Assembly: GCA_005406025.1 (NCBI GenBank)
Contig: BGZK01001559.1
Location: forward strand, 62,001-126,000
Length of the DNA stretch: 64,000 nt
Source: Eumeta japonica
Taxonomy: Eukaryota > Arthropoda > Insecta > Lepidoptera > Psychidae
Direction: 5' to 3'
The stretch's first letter is position 1. Every line of letters begins with the position of its first letter. Shown piece after piece: positions 53,901 to 59,800 of the stretch. Made by a program: the position numbers and the translations under genes. Under the pieces are notes generated by a model, which did not search any database, had not been told where the DNA came from, and was given only the letters and a program-made list of their open reading frames with translations.

Positions 53901-55762
53901 TGGTGTCGAGTGTCCGCATATAAGTTATATGCGGACACTCGTTATATTATAACACGTAAATATTTTGCGCGCATTCTCTGAAAAATTATTTTCAAATGGA
54001 GTGTTGTTTCTTACAATTTTTTCGTAAGCTTGAACCATATGCAAGACATATCCCAGAAAACTTCAACTATTTATCGGCATCGTCTCCATGTATTTTCAAA
54101 TCTGTTTGACTTAGAAACTTTGTAACCAACAAATCACTGCACAATAATGCATATGCTTATAAAAACTATTTTAGATCTCTTATGACAAATAATTTTCAAA
54201 GTATGAAGAAAAAATTGTAAGATAAAATATTTACTACTAGCGCGCCCCGCGGTTTCACCCACGTGGTGATGGAAAATTGTGATAATGATGATAGAAAGTA
54301 TTTTATTTTTTCGACAATTTTTCAATGTTTTATATTATTCTGCTATTCGGAACGAAGATAAATCCAACGAATTAAAAATCATGAAAATCGGTCCAGCCGT
54401 TCTCCAGTTATAAGTGTTCAAACAACTAACTATATTCTGTAATGAATGTAAATTGGAACTAAGTATTTTTTATGATGATCTCACCAATATGTATTATAGG
54501 TATTATAAACGCTATAGTTTGTAAGGATAGATAGGTACAGATGTATATGATGATTGATAGAAATGCAAAAGTTATAGGTAGCTACTGCAATATACTTCTA
54601 TAAACTATGTTAAACGATTTATTTCGGTCTGCATAAACATGCAGATTTTGCGATTTAGAAACGCGCGAGTAAGCCACGTAGAACTGGCCGTGGGAAAAAC
54701 ATGCATGCTCAAATGTATGCCTGCTACTTTTATGGCCTGACCCTGCCGCCGGACCGCACCGTAATATCGCGCACTCGCTTGTCATTCGTCATAACTATTC
54801 AAATATTTGTCCAAATGATGTAGTGTAAAAGACAAAGTTTATCTACTTTAAACACCAGATGCGATAAAAGTATTTATTTTGAAATAAGGATCAATTTGTT
54901 ACTACCAAATGTGCATTAGAATAAATTGTCAATTATTATTGCATTTATGGTTCACTATTTTGGCGATAATGGCTTACACATAAAAGATAGATATATGCTG
55001 TCGCGGGCTTTTTTGTAGGACTATTTAAGATAAACATTTCCATTATGCATTATATACGTGTAATTCCAACGGTTTTTGCGGCGCACGCCAGAATAGCTCG
55101 TAGACGACAGATTTTTTTTCCTACTTACTTGACACTTATCGTTATATTTTGGATAATTCACACTATATCTTTATAAATTATAGCCTATATGTTATTCTGA
55201 TGTGTAAAATATATTATTGTAAAGTTTCATTAAAATCCATTCAATAGTTTTTGCGTGAAAGTGTAACAAATATCCATCCATACATTCTTACAAACTTCCG
55301 CGTTTATAATATTAGTAGGATCTTAATGCTAACATCAAGTTAAGGCATTTATTAGTTTATGTAAATAAAAAAATTAATTTAAATATAACAATATCAAACA
55401 TTTCATTCACTATTTGGTCTGACAAGCACTGCCAGTTTTTTAAAGTTTTTGATCGATATTTCATTTAAGAATAACTTTTGTTAATGTGCAGTAAATTTTC
55501 AAAATAGAAGTCTAAAATCACAAAATATGGACAAGATTTCTTATAAATTTTTTTTCTTGATAAATGAAATGTCAGTAGGCAGGAGATTTAATAGAACTTA
55601 TAGAATATTAGAAATAAAAAAATCGTCTCTTTGTCAATTTATATAGAAGGTTGTAACTTCTTTCATATTATTCATATATATTTGTCATGATTCATTTGTA
55701 TTTTTTTTTTGCAGTGGCAGAAAAAGAAGAAAAACAAAACAAAGAAAAAATATATAATTTAA
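18978..55762 (+). CDS. ICE2: Little elongation complex subunit 2 (NARG2), 15 exons
   Basis: ICE2 works with ICE1 and ELL/EAF proteins in the nucleus to promote Pol II transcription of snRNA genes. Fifteen exons join in one frame with GT/AG introns: 18978-19155, 20006-20188, 23238-23486, 25704-25827, 25923-26093, 26601-26715, 26964-27100, 27678-27701, 27763-27882, 27955-28052, 28174-28309, 29346-29515, 30039-30202, 33392-33497, 55715-55762. They give about 674 residues, shorter than the human protein of roughly 980. Recognition rests on the family's block order: an N-terminal SNKF-like region, the [17 protein letters not shown] block, and the C-terminal NARG2 domain from about residue 435. That domain includes [39 protein letters not shown] and [11 protein letters not shown] before a proline-rich, then lysine-rich tail. 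Introns 2, 3, 13 and 14 are swollen by transposons. The 5' start is not secure. Confidence 0.85.
19844..19956. mobile_element. Short MITE in ICE2 intron 1
   Basis: About 113 bp with inverted ends: CCATAAATTACGTCACA at the left and TGTGACGTAATTTATG at the right, GGG/CCC at the extremities and TA on both sides. These traits fit a Tc1/mariner-type miniature element. The exact ends are uncertain by a few bases. Confidence 0.65.
20006..20188 (+). CDS. ICE2: ICE2 exon B
   Basis: Phase 0 at both ends, 61 codons, donor GTAAGT. Contains [20 protein letters not shown], the counterpart of the conserved LLPKPRVPYPRFSRFSQREQ block of vertebrate ICE2. Confidence 0.88.
21255..21840 (-). pseudogene. Helitron replication initiator (Rep/HUH) fragment
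   Basis: On the minus strand a 158-residue open frame begins [20 protein letters not shown]. HRGSxHMH is the HUH motif of Helitron Rep proteins, which nick and join single strands in rolling-circle transposition. The conserved DNAPEDAL and a following Cys/His-containing region ([15 protein letters not shown]) fit the Helitron-like N domain. A second overlapping frame extends to about 21255. No Pif1-type helicase follows, so this is a remnant in ICE2 intron 2. Confidence 0.85.
21853..21867. repeat. Small GC-rich hairpin
   Basis: GCACTCC C GGAGTGC: perfect 7-bp arms with a 1-base loop, directly beside the Helitron Rep fragment. Confidence 0.7.
21878..22245. repeat. Tandem repeat, about 105 bp, 3.5 copies
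   Basis: Units begin at the core CTGATCTCGCTCAAAGGCGT near 21892, 21996 (one or two changes), 22102 and 22206, giving a period of 104-106 bases. Each unit also carries CACTGGTCCAGTAA. The last copy is partial. The array lies beside the Helitron Rep fragment in ICE2 intron 2. Confidence 0.9.
23238..23486 (+). CDS. ICE2: ICE2 exon C
   Basis: Acceptor preceded by a long T tract, donor GTAATC, 83 codons in phase 0. The peptide is helical in character ([27 protein letters not shown]). The 3-kb intron before it contains the Helitron Rep fragment and the 105-bp tandem repeats. Confidence 0.88.
23930..24139 (+). mobile_element. Retroelement 3' tail ending in (GAT)n
   Basis: A roughly 200-bp GC-richer block (containing CGACTGGCTGAAAGTTGAGCG in two parts) ends in a (GAT)n run at 24118-24139. 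This resembles the 3' ends of lepidopteran LINE/SINE elements with short tandem tails. No coding sequence is attached. Confidence 0.5.
24267..25535 (-). mobile_element. mariner transposon, decayed
   Basis: Inverted ends (left CTGTTGGGGAAAAGTTTTTTC, right the reverse complement of GAAACGGGAAAAAGTATTTTTC in two parts) and TA on both sides give 1,269 bp, the normal mariner size. On the minus strand the transposase remnant shows [26 protein letters not shown] and [14 protein letters not shown] from the N-terminal DNA-binding part. The C-terminus shows [20 protein letters not shown]. Multiple stops and frameshifts make it inactive. It sits in ICE2 intron 3, opposite in direction to the gene. Confidence 0.88.
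25704..25827 (+). CDS. ICE2: ICE2 exon D
   Basis: Acceptor TCTAG, donor GTAAGT, enters in phase 0 and leaves in phase 1. Encodes [18 protein letters not shown] and a cysteine-containing stretch. The preceding intron carries a mariner element. Confidence 0.85.
25923..26093 (+). CDS. ICE2: ICE2 exon E
   Basis: Acceptor TTTTAG, donor GTATGT, phase 1 to phase 1. Contains [15 protein letters not shown] and SWFLPVNV, corresponding to the FTLLNNHGPSYKEQWEIPV block of vertebrate ICE2. Confidence 0.85.
26224..26325. repeat. Alternating purine-pyrimidine tract
   Basis: TG, TA and (CG)6-rich alternating sequence in an ICE2 intron, with CGCGCGCGCGCG near 26289. It resembles Z-DNA-forming tracts. The open frames here are artefacts of the repeat. 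Confidence 0.8.
26601..26715 (+). CDS. ICE2: ICE2 exon F
   Basis: Acceptor TTTCAG. The donor GTATGT at 26716 leaves two bases that complete a codon with the next exon. An alternative donor GTAAGA at about 26667 would change phase and is rejected on frame. Peptide includes [19 protein letters not shown]. Confidence 0.8.
26964..27100 (+). CDS. ICE2: ICE2 exon G
   Basis: Acceptor TTCTAG, donor GTAAAC, ends in phase 1. Contains the acidic motif [14 protein letters not shown], similar in character and position to the DFDDDVTELETFG stretch of vertebrate ICE2. Confidence 0.82.
27678..27701 (+). CDS. ICE2: ICE2 micro-exon (24 nt)
   Basis: TTCAG acceptor preceded by a T-rich tract and GTAAAA donor enclose 24 bases adding KKKENVS within one frame. 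Because 24 is a multiple of three, the flanking exons also join in frame without it, so inclusion could be optional. Confidence 0.55.
27763..27882 (+). CDS. ICE2: ICE2 exon H
   Basis: Acceptor TTCTAG, donor GTAGAT, phase 1 in and out, 120 bases. Low-complexity polar linker preceding the C-terminal domain. Confidence 0.8.
27955..28052 (+). CDS. ICE2: ICE2 exon I, start of NARG2 C-terminal domain
   Basis: Acceptor TTACAG, donor GTAAAT. Encodes [15 protein letters not shown] and [12 protein letters not shown], the first beta-rich block of the NARG2 C-terminal domain (vertebrate counterpart FVYKLFSLQDLLLLVRCS). Confidence 0.85.
28174..28309 (+). CDS. ICE2: ICE2 exon J
   Basis: Acceptor TTACAG, donor GTATGA, phase 0 in and phase 1 out. 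Contains [19 protein letters not shown], matching the PKVEYQACYGVEALTESE block of vertebrate ICE2, and [14 protein letters not shown]. Confidence 0.87.
29346..29515 (+). CDS. ICE2: ICE2 exon K
   Basis: Acceptor TTCCAG, donor GTATTT. Contains [20 protein letters not shown] and [19 protein letters not shown], the most recognisable part of the NARG2 C-terminal domain. Confidence 0.9.
29910..29936. repeat. (AT)n microsatellite
   Basis: GTGTGT followed by alternating TA in an ICE2 intron. Confidence 0.9.
30039..30202 (+). CDS. ICE2: ICE2 exon L
   Basis: Acceptor TTGCAG, donor GTAAGT, leaves phase 2. Encodes [20 protein letters not shown] and [11 protein letters not shown], matching the WVPLDPSLLLPYHIH block of vertebrate ICE2. 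Confidence 0.9.
30592..31283. mobile_element. MITE with long terminal inverted repeats, copy A
   Basis: About 690 bp. The left end (containing GCAAATATTCATAATC and TTTTTTAGAACAACTTT) is mirrored at the right end (AAAGTTGTTCTAAAAAAAG, then GATTATGAATATTTG), giving inverted repeats of about 60 bp. No transposase is present. A second copy of the same family is at 52.84-53.65 kb; the interiors also match (CTTAGTTTCAAAA, then GTCAATATCGTAAATG). It lies in ICE2 intron 13. Confidence 0.8.
31385..31850 (+). mobile_element. LINE fragment related to the 9.8-12.8 kb element
   Basis: Similar at DNA level to 11250-11590. Both carry GCAAACCAAAAAC, the TGTGATTAAA region, TGAATGAGGAAAAT, GACAATGTTACT and, later, TCATCAGACATGCTGA (TCGTCAGAGATGCTGA in the other copy). 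Only the middle of the element is present. It is heavily mutated. Confidence 0.75.
31911..33339 (-). mobile_element. piggyBac element, internally deleted
   Basis: The ends read TTAACCCAGCGAGCATGA (31911-) and, inverted, TTAACCCGGCGAGCATGA (to 33339): TTAA target sites with CCC/GGG termini, the hallmark of piggyBac. On the minus strand an N-terminal acidic piece (about 32870-32577) is followed by the C-terminal Cys-rich region ([20 protein letters not shown] near 32400, then [12 protein letters not shown] in another frame). The catalytic DDD core is missing, so it is a non-autonomous deletion derivative. Located in ICE2 intron 13, 52 bp before exon M. Confidence 0.88.
33392..33497 (+). CDS. 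ICE2: ICE2 exon M
   Basis: Acceptor TTACAG, donor GTGAGA, ends in phase 0. Encodes [14 protein letters not shown] and a basic, proline-rich stretch ending KIPPPVFQ. Reading past the donor adds only eight codons before TGA at 33519-33521, with an AATAAA at 33510-33515, so an early-terminated isoform is conceivable. Confidence 0.87.
33849..35215. repeat. Perfect 17-bp inverted repeat enclosing 1.3 kb
   Basis: TTGACATGCTGAACATG at 33849-33865 is repeated exactly in inverse orientation at 35199-35215. GTTAG lies just outside both arms. These may be the termini of an unrecognised transposon. No transposase or clear target duplication is visible inside or around it. Confidence 0.5.
35224..37810. 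other. Non-coding part of ICE2 intron 14
   Basis: AT-rich sequence between the inverted-repeat element and the BEL/virus chimera. I see no exon with the required phase and no recognisable mobile element. Confidence 0.5.
37816..38232 (+). repeat. 5' LTR of the BEL/Pao chimera, 3'-truncated
   Basis: About 415 bp closely match the first part of the 3' LTR (42020-). Shared landmarks are GACGAAAAATTC, AACGTGCACACGGCGTG, GTAATCTACATAGTTTATAT, the AATAAA at 38008-38013, and GACTCGGTAATCCTTCAAAG. Similarity stops near GTGTCGAAAAATAGTATAA. The remaining part, including the last 270 bp or so of the LTR, is missing. Confidence 0.85.
38035..38080. repeat. Perfect hairpin within the 5' LTR
   Basis: 19-bp arms (38035-38053 and 38062-38080, TACTTCCAAAATGCATCAT and its complement) flank an 8-base loop. 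The corresponding place in the 3' LTR (about 42242-42275) is not a perfect palindrome, so this fold-back arose in one LTR only. Confidence 0.88.
39862..39895. repeat. Perfect snap-back hairpin in the viral segment
   Basis: TTCACCAAGACCGAC, loop CATC, then the exact reverse complement (15-bp arms). It interrupts the helicase reading frame between the first motifs and the next readable block. Confidence 0.92.
40250..40296. repeat. Perfect 22-bp snap-back hairpin in the viral segment
   Basis: Arms 40250-40271 and 40275-40296 are exact reverse complements around a 3-base loop (TTC). The viral frame ends here and AT-rich repeats follow before helicase similarity resumes near 40385. Confidence 0.93.
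40297..40357. repeat. Short AT-rich tandem repeat inside the viral segment
   Basis: Three imperfect copies of a unit containing ATAAGGGATTA with TAGGTTATATAAGG-like spacers, followed by AAGGGATTCCCTTA. It is inserted between two blocks of the helicase. Confidence 0.75.
40736..41560. other. Unassigned interior of the chimera
   Basis: AT-rich stretch with CAGTACA repeats (40795-40850) and one GC-richer island (40980-41115). I cannot assign it to the virus or to BEL/Pao. Confidence 0.4.
41600..42015 (+). pseudogene. BEL/Pao integrase C-terminal remnant
   Basis: In two frames the plus strand shows [29 protein letters not shown] (about 41729-41770), then [17 protein letters not shown] (about 41797-41848) and LRGIIAAI. 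A stop replaces the expected tryptophan after RNI. This order (WxxxQxLAxxFW, EYLPxLQxRxKW, GDLVLxAD, LPRNxWxxG) is the C-terminus of BEL/Pao polyproteins and ends just before the 3' LTR, as it should. It identifies the LTR element as BEL/Pao. In-frame stops and one frameshift make it inactive. Confidence 0.85.
42020..42816 (+). repeat. 3' LTR of the BEL/Pao chimera
   Basis: 797 bp starting TGTTCGCGACG and ending CCGTCACA, followed by the CTATA duplication. A TATAAAAA box at 42536-42543 fits an LTR promoter. The first roughly 410 bp match the 5' copy with a few percent to perhaps 15 percent differences, indicating an old insertion. Confidence 0.82.
42822..45679. other. Intron sequence with unclassified repeats
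   Basis: Includes a GC-richer unit at about 43080-43560 bounded by ACGTGACAACG (near 43122) and its inverse CGTTGTCACGT (near 43533), probably an unclassified interspersed repeat. A second repeat-like block is at 45040-45400. No ICE2 exon is seen. Confidence 0.45.
44340..44580 (-). mobile_element. mariner 3' fragment
   Basis: About 200 bp similar to 24345-24560 in the first mariner copy, same orientation: both contain TCGCTGTAGAAATTTT or TTGCTGTAGAAATTTT, CTGATCAAAAAT and ACAAGTAGTTTTGACA. Only the end encoding the transposase C-terminus is present. Confidence 0.75.
45685..45790 (+). repeat. 5' LTR of the mag-like element (106 bp)
   Basis: TGTAGTATATATGTTTTGCA to ATACATAACA; differs from the 3' LTR at roughly ten positions. 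Confidence 0.93.
45853..46670 (+). pseudogene. gag of the mag-like element
   Basis: Starts at the ATG at 45853 ([20 protein letters not shown]). The frame has an in-frame TAG at 45937-45939, then stays open from 45946 to 46572. It includes [18 protein letters not shown] and the basic tail. A shifted frame carries a nucleocapsid knuckle [14 protein letters not shown] (C-x2-C-x4-H-x4-C, about 46618-46659). A first knuckle seems to have lost its cysteines. Gag would form the particle and bind element RNA. Confidence 0.85.
46740..49704 (+). pseudogene. pol of the mag-like element (PR-RT-RNaseH-IN), broken
   Basis: The protease shows [12 protein letters not shown] (about 46806-46840). Reverse transcriptase shows [15 protein letters not shown] (47311-47355), [10 protein letters not shown] (47415-47445) and [20 protein letters not shown] (about 47527-47586). 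The YxDD region expected soon after is not seen. RNase H follows: [19 protein letters not shown] (about 48036-48090), [19 protein letters not shown] and LKTDHKPL. Integrase shows [16 protein letters not shown] (about 48932-48980) and [20 protein letters not shown] (about 49114-49170). At the second catalytic Asp the sequence reads VTGTPT instead of the family's x[25 protein letters not shown] is near 49330-49390. Several frameshifts separate these blocks. Confidence 0.9.
50053..50112. repeat. Hairpin near the 3' end of the mag-like element
   Basis: CTCTTTTCGCTATC (50053-50066) pairs exactly with GATAGCGAAAAGAG (50099-50112) around a 32-base loop that itself holds GTCGTCGAC-type self-complementary bases. 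Confidence 0.85.
50207..50311 (+). repeat. 3' LTR of the mag-like element (105 bp)
   Basis: TGTAGTATATATGTTCTGCA to ATACATAACA, directly after the polypurine tract and followed by ATTAT. Confidence 0.93.
50370..50437. repeat. Near-perfect 25-bp inverted repeat
   Basis: Arms 50370-50394 and 50413-50437 are reverse complements with a single mismatch and an 18-base loop. It lies just outside the mag-like insertion. Confidence 0.9.
50690..51955 (+). pseudogene. Unclassified arthropod transposon-associated protein, broken
   Basis: A set of plus-strand frames encodes pieces of a protein family I recall as multi-copy in arthropod genomes. The order is [103 protein letters not shown], then [19 protein letters not shown]. 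In complete relatives the N-terminal cysteines (CFVI, CKM, CYFRC here) look zinc-binding. I know no proven function; repeated occurrence suggests a mobile-element gene. Stops (51120, 51414, 51526) and frameshifts show it is dead here. No terminal repeats were found. Confidence 0.6.
52841..53650. mobile_element. MITE with long terminal inverted repeats, copy B
   Basis: About 810 bp. The left end GGAATCGATCATGCGTCTTT is mirrored at the right (AAAAGCGCATAGTCGACTGC), and the next 40 bases also pair (GCAAATATTCAT with ATGAATGTTTGC; GCCAAAGCAT with the inverse region). Same family as the copy at 30.6-31.3 kb. The interior has a GC-richer central part and no transposase. Confidence 0.8.
53907..53941. 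repeat. Perfect 17-bp palindrome
   Basis: CGAGTGTCCGCATATAA, one spacer base, then the exact reverse complement. Confidence 0.93.
54237..55320 (-). mobile_element. Helitron with intact termini, internally deleted
   Basis: On the minus strand the element begins TCCTACTAATATTATAAACG (from 55320) and ends GCGGGGCGCGCTAG (to 54237), inserted between A and T. These are Helitron rules: 5'-TC, 3'-CTRR preceded by a GC-rich hairpin (CGTGG and CCGCG around GTGAAA), and no target duplication. Only the C-terminal part of the helicase is left inside (54582-54785). The 5' head type is widespread in Lepidoptera. An inverted partial copy of the head lies near 54500-54530. Confidence 0.85.
54582..54785 (-). 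pseudogene. Helitron Pif1-type helicase C-terminus
   Basis: The open frame contains [20 protein letters not shown] followed by [20 protein letters not shown], the C-terminal block of Helitron Pif1-like helicases (GQLYVAxSRV motif). The domain normally unwinds DNA during rolling-circle transposition. All upstream helicase and Rep parts are missing. Confidence 0.88.
55715..55762 (+). CDS. ICE2: ICE2 terminal exon (lysine-rich tail)
   Basis: A T-tract followed by GCAG gives a strong acceptor. The 16 codons, including TAA, are in the phase required by exon M and encode [15 protein letters not shown]. An AATAAA lies 37 bases after the stop. The intron before it is 22.2 kb. The lysine-rich end fits a nuclear protein, and the vertebrate protein also ends in basic residues. 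Confidence 0.75.
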   Translation, partial: WQKKKKNKTKKKYII

Positions 55763-55798
55763 GTATTAGTACTAATTTGAGAACTACATTTTTTCAAT

Positions 55799-55804
55799 AA
55801 TAAA
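55799..55804 (+). terminator. ICE2: Poly(A) signal of ICE2
   Basis: AATAAA 37 bases downstream of the TAA stop of the terminal exon. Confidence 0.7.
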
Positions 55805-56171
55805 ATGGAACTTAATACCTAAAAAAAAAGTATTTTTTGCATTGGTTAGAAAATATTTTAAATTATTATTATGTAGAGCCATGCTGTAGTCAACTTGGCC
55901 GCAGCACGTAAATGGGCCGGTCGACCGGTGCAATACAACACTCACAAAATACAGGCGCGAAGTAACAGTTTCCGCTGTTGTATTTCGTCCAGTTCCGGTG
56001 GCCCACTCCCGCTCCTTCAGCCTACACCTTTCTCTGTTAGATATCCTATTTCTACTCAAAAGGCTGACAACGCACTGATACCTCTTCCAGAGTCGCGAGT
56101 GTGTCCATGGACTATGATGACCTAATAATACTATAAATAAAAAATTAATTAACTCAATGTTCTCAAAACAT

Positions 56172-56177
56172 TTTATT
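56172..56177 (-). terminator. TMEM129: Poly(A) signal of TMEM129
   Basis: TTTATT on the plus strand reads AATAAA on the minus strand, 32 bases after the TAA stop. Confidence 0.7.
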
Positions 56178-56208
56178 TACAAAACCCTATTATAAGATAT
56201 TATTACAT

Positions 56209-56383
56209 TTATCTCCTTGATGCGCGTCCTCTTCTTACAATCGGGTGTACGTCAAGTAGGCAAAATGGAGCACGACAGACCGGACAGGGGCAGCGTGCCT
56301 CCAGCCACTGGTCGGGGGGCGTACCCGCCGCACTCGCCCGCGATGCCCACCAGCGCGCCATGCACACGCAGCACCATAAGGGC
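56209..56383 (-). CDS. TMEM129: TMEM129 terminal exon
   Basis: Acceptor ATTAG, 175 bases to TAA at 56209-56211. Encodes the end of the RING with PLWCCVCMARWWASR and CPCPVCRAPFCLLDVHPIV, then a basic tail. It is GC-richer than the surrounding intron, as expected of a conserved exon. Confidence 0.93.
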
Positions 56384-56806
56384 CTAATGAATTTATGAAA
56401 GTCAATATATTGTCTCATAAACCCTATAACAAAAAAATATTTTTTAAAATGTATTACTTGAGCAAATATATGAAAAAGTTCATGCGATGATGCAAAAATT
56501 TCAACGATATTTCAATTAACTACAAAACCATTCACTTATTTGGACATTCTCAGTCTGATTAAAATCTAACTGCCTTATTCAGAATTCTTATTTAAAACAT
56601 CATTCAAAGGTAGTTTAACTAAACACTGTTTACTTCTTAAACAGCTGTTTAGGCATTAAGCAATTCAGAATGTCACTTGACTGCAGTCTAACTAAAAGAG
56701 TGTTTATGCATTATAATAGCAACATTCTGATCAAAAAAGGTTTTAAAAAATTCGATAATATTTAGTATCTGGCATCCAAGTAATGAAAAGTATGTATTTA
56801 TATAAT

Positions 56807-56849
<43 letters not shown>

Positions 56850-59800
56850 TGAAACCTTTGTGAAACTTTAATTTTAGATAAATTCTTCCATTATGAATGC
56901 GCTTCGAATTAATAATTCGCAATTTATAGAAATCAATCTTTAACTTGATGACAAAAACACGATAATCAAATGTCACTTTTGACAACCTACGTCAAATATT
57001 CAGTAAAACAATCCTTTGCCTATGTTTAACTATTGTATGATGGCTAAACGAGGTTTAAACAGTGTTTATAAATTAAACAAGATTTCTGAATAGACTTTTT
57101 TGCAAACTCGCGTTAAACTGTTGTCTAAGCACATTTTAAAGTTAGACTAGCGACTCTGAATAAGACAGTAATTAAATTATTTACAGCCAAAGATGAAATG
57201 TTTGTTTTGTGTGTACAACGTGTGTAAAGTGCATATAAATTATATAGTTTTGAAATATGCTCAAAAAGGCCTTCAATTTAGTACCCACATTTTAATATTT
57301 GAAGATAAATTGTCAAAATAAAAAATAGTAATTACTCCCACATCTAAACTTTACCGCTTTATAATATTAGTATACATACTGTCATCACATGTATTTCACT
57401 TTTGATACATGAAAATTTATAATTGTCCTCACTTATAGTACCTATTAATTTACTATATAGTGTGTTTACTACACCATTTCCCTCATTTTAAAATTGTACA
57501 ATACTTTGTTTCCTCTAAACCACAGCCAACTTACAGACGCGGGGCGAGACAAATAGAGCGGAAAAAAAACGTCACTTGACATTCGAACAGTGTGGGAGAG
57601 GAATATGCAATCAATGCGCGAACGCGCACACAAAGATAAAATAAAATGCAGGATTTGTAAAATAATAGCAGAAGTGAAGTGAACCCTTCATGGCCATTAG
57701 ACGGTTAATAGTTAGGTGCCTGGACTTTGAAGGACGTCGGCGAGAAAAGTGCCTCAAACTAACAATACCTCAAACTGTCCGAGCGCGTCCATTTTCTGGT
57801 GCTTTAGACGAAGATTTAAGGTTACTTCGGGACTAGAAAAGCTAAATTATTTGAGGTTCTGCTATATTTTGTATTTTTCTATAGTAAGATGATGTAATAT
57901 AAGATGTCGTATAAAAAACATTTAGTTGTTTTTAAAACCAAACAGGCGAGGTTTGAGAGTAAAGGAATCAGAACTTACATCTGGGCCAGGTACAAACTTG
58001 ACCAGCTCTGGGAACGCGGGAGACTTAATTTGACGCTTGCCGACATTAAACCTGACTCACTTGAACGGGCGAAATCAGGACTGGCTGTCCTTCATGAAAC
58101 AAATATCTATTTTACACCATTATAAAGATCGAGTTAAAAACTTTGAAAAAACATGTTTCTTGTATGACGACCCCCTTTAATTTATAACTTTGTTTTTAGT
58201 ATTAGTTGTTATAGACCTGTGACAAACGGACAGACAGATAGTGGAGTCTCAGCAATAGGGTCCCATTGGCACCCTTTGGGTACGGAATCCTAAAAAAAAT
58301 GTAGGTAGTTCCAAATTTCTTTATGTTCTGATAGAAACTCTTAAAGTGCCTTTGTTGGCACAAGTGGTTTTTACTCTTTTTAGAAACATGGTTTTAAAAT
58401 CCATGTATTGAGATTTTGTGGATTTTTATAATAAGCATTCCCAGGTAAATGTATAATCATCTATCAACTTGAGCGTTTTTGTAAAATATTAATAATACTC
58501 TTTTTATGAATAATAAATCTAATAAAATACATTACATATAACTTTCTCGGAGGATATTATACATTTATGGAAAAAGTAAATGTTGCATATATAAATACTA
58601 GTAATATAACCTTACAATGGTTTCTTCTAAATTCTTAATGAATTAATGTGATAACAAATTGATGCCTAATGAGGTTGTGATACTCCACGGCAAAATTGTG
58701 TTGACATCACAGATGACGATAATGGTTCTGGTGATGAAAATGTAACACTACAAAACTTACATGGGTCACAATTGACAACCTTAGAGGTCACACCGTAATA
58801 AATTATGTGATATTAATGACAAAATATCTCTTTAGCTAAGCTGACTTAAAAACTGCCTCTAAAACAGTAAATACATAATAATCAAACTTGAACTCCTTCA
58901 CTAGAAACCCCAACCTATATACCAAAGCAAAAAGTTCTTGTAAAAATCCTTGTAATGAAACGAACAAGTTAACAAATAAACAAAATGTTACAATTTCAAA
59001 ATTGCACAATAAATATGTTTATTGATATTGAGTATTTAAAAATTATCGGCACTAAGCGCCGCTAGCGCTAAGTGCTATTTTTAGCCTTAATTCAGATACT
59101 ATGAAAAAAAGAAACAAAACAATTTTATCACTATTAAATAGAGAATGTATACAAGTGTTAACAATTTATTCTCAGAAAAAACTTGATAAAGGTTACATAA
59201 TAATATACAATAAGCAGGGTTTTATTGTAATTTCACATAGATATTTAATTTACTGATGGTATGACATACCTCCTCGGAACATACTTGATGCTTGATTGAA
59301 GAGATTACACATTATGATCAGGGAGGACGGCATTTTGAACATTATTTCAGAGCTCCTTTCGTAGTGTATGCCTACTAGGTAAGTACAGCGTGTGTTCCGA
59401 ATTCATTCCATCGTTTGCTCATATATCGATTATACACATCCCGCCCACTTACTATTCCTATTTTCTCTTTATGTTTTGTGTTGCTAGCAATAGCAATGGG
59501 GCTACCATTACTAAAGCGTAATACGATAGTTTACTATTTTGTTTTATACTATTGCATTTAATGCTTTTATATTTGAGTAAGATTGTAATGAAAGCGATTT
59601 TTTGGTAACTGCAAAAATACCCCAGCAACATTTTTTTTTAAATTGCTCGTTAGACAGAGAAAGCACTAGTACTCAGTGACGTCATTATTTACTATCGGTC
59701 ATAGAGGCTAACTTTAAACCCCGTTTTGCGAGAAAGAGACACCATAGAATTTTTGATGGTATATAACTCATTGTTTTCATAACCGATTTTGATTTCACTT

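Larger units (their letters stand above)
55763..56208. other. Convergent intergenic spacer with interspersed repeat
   Basis: 446 bp between the ICE2 stop and the TMEM129 stop. It contains a GC-richer block at about 55875-56130 (GGCCGGTCGACCGGTGCAAT, AAGGCTGACAACGCACTGAT) that looks like a common lepidopteran interspersed repeat. The short frames in it (for example 55895-56125) are not genes. Confidence 0.55.

Noticed and set aside
55895..56125. 76-codon frame between ICE2 and TMEM129.
   Set aside because: It lies within a GC-richer interspersed repeat, and the frame is not related to known proteins I can recognise.
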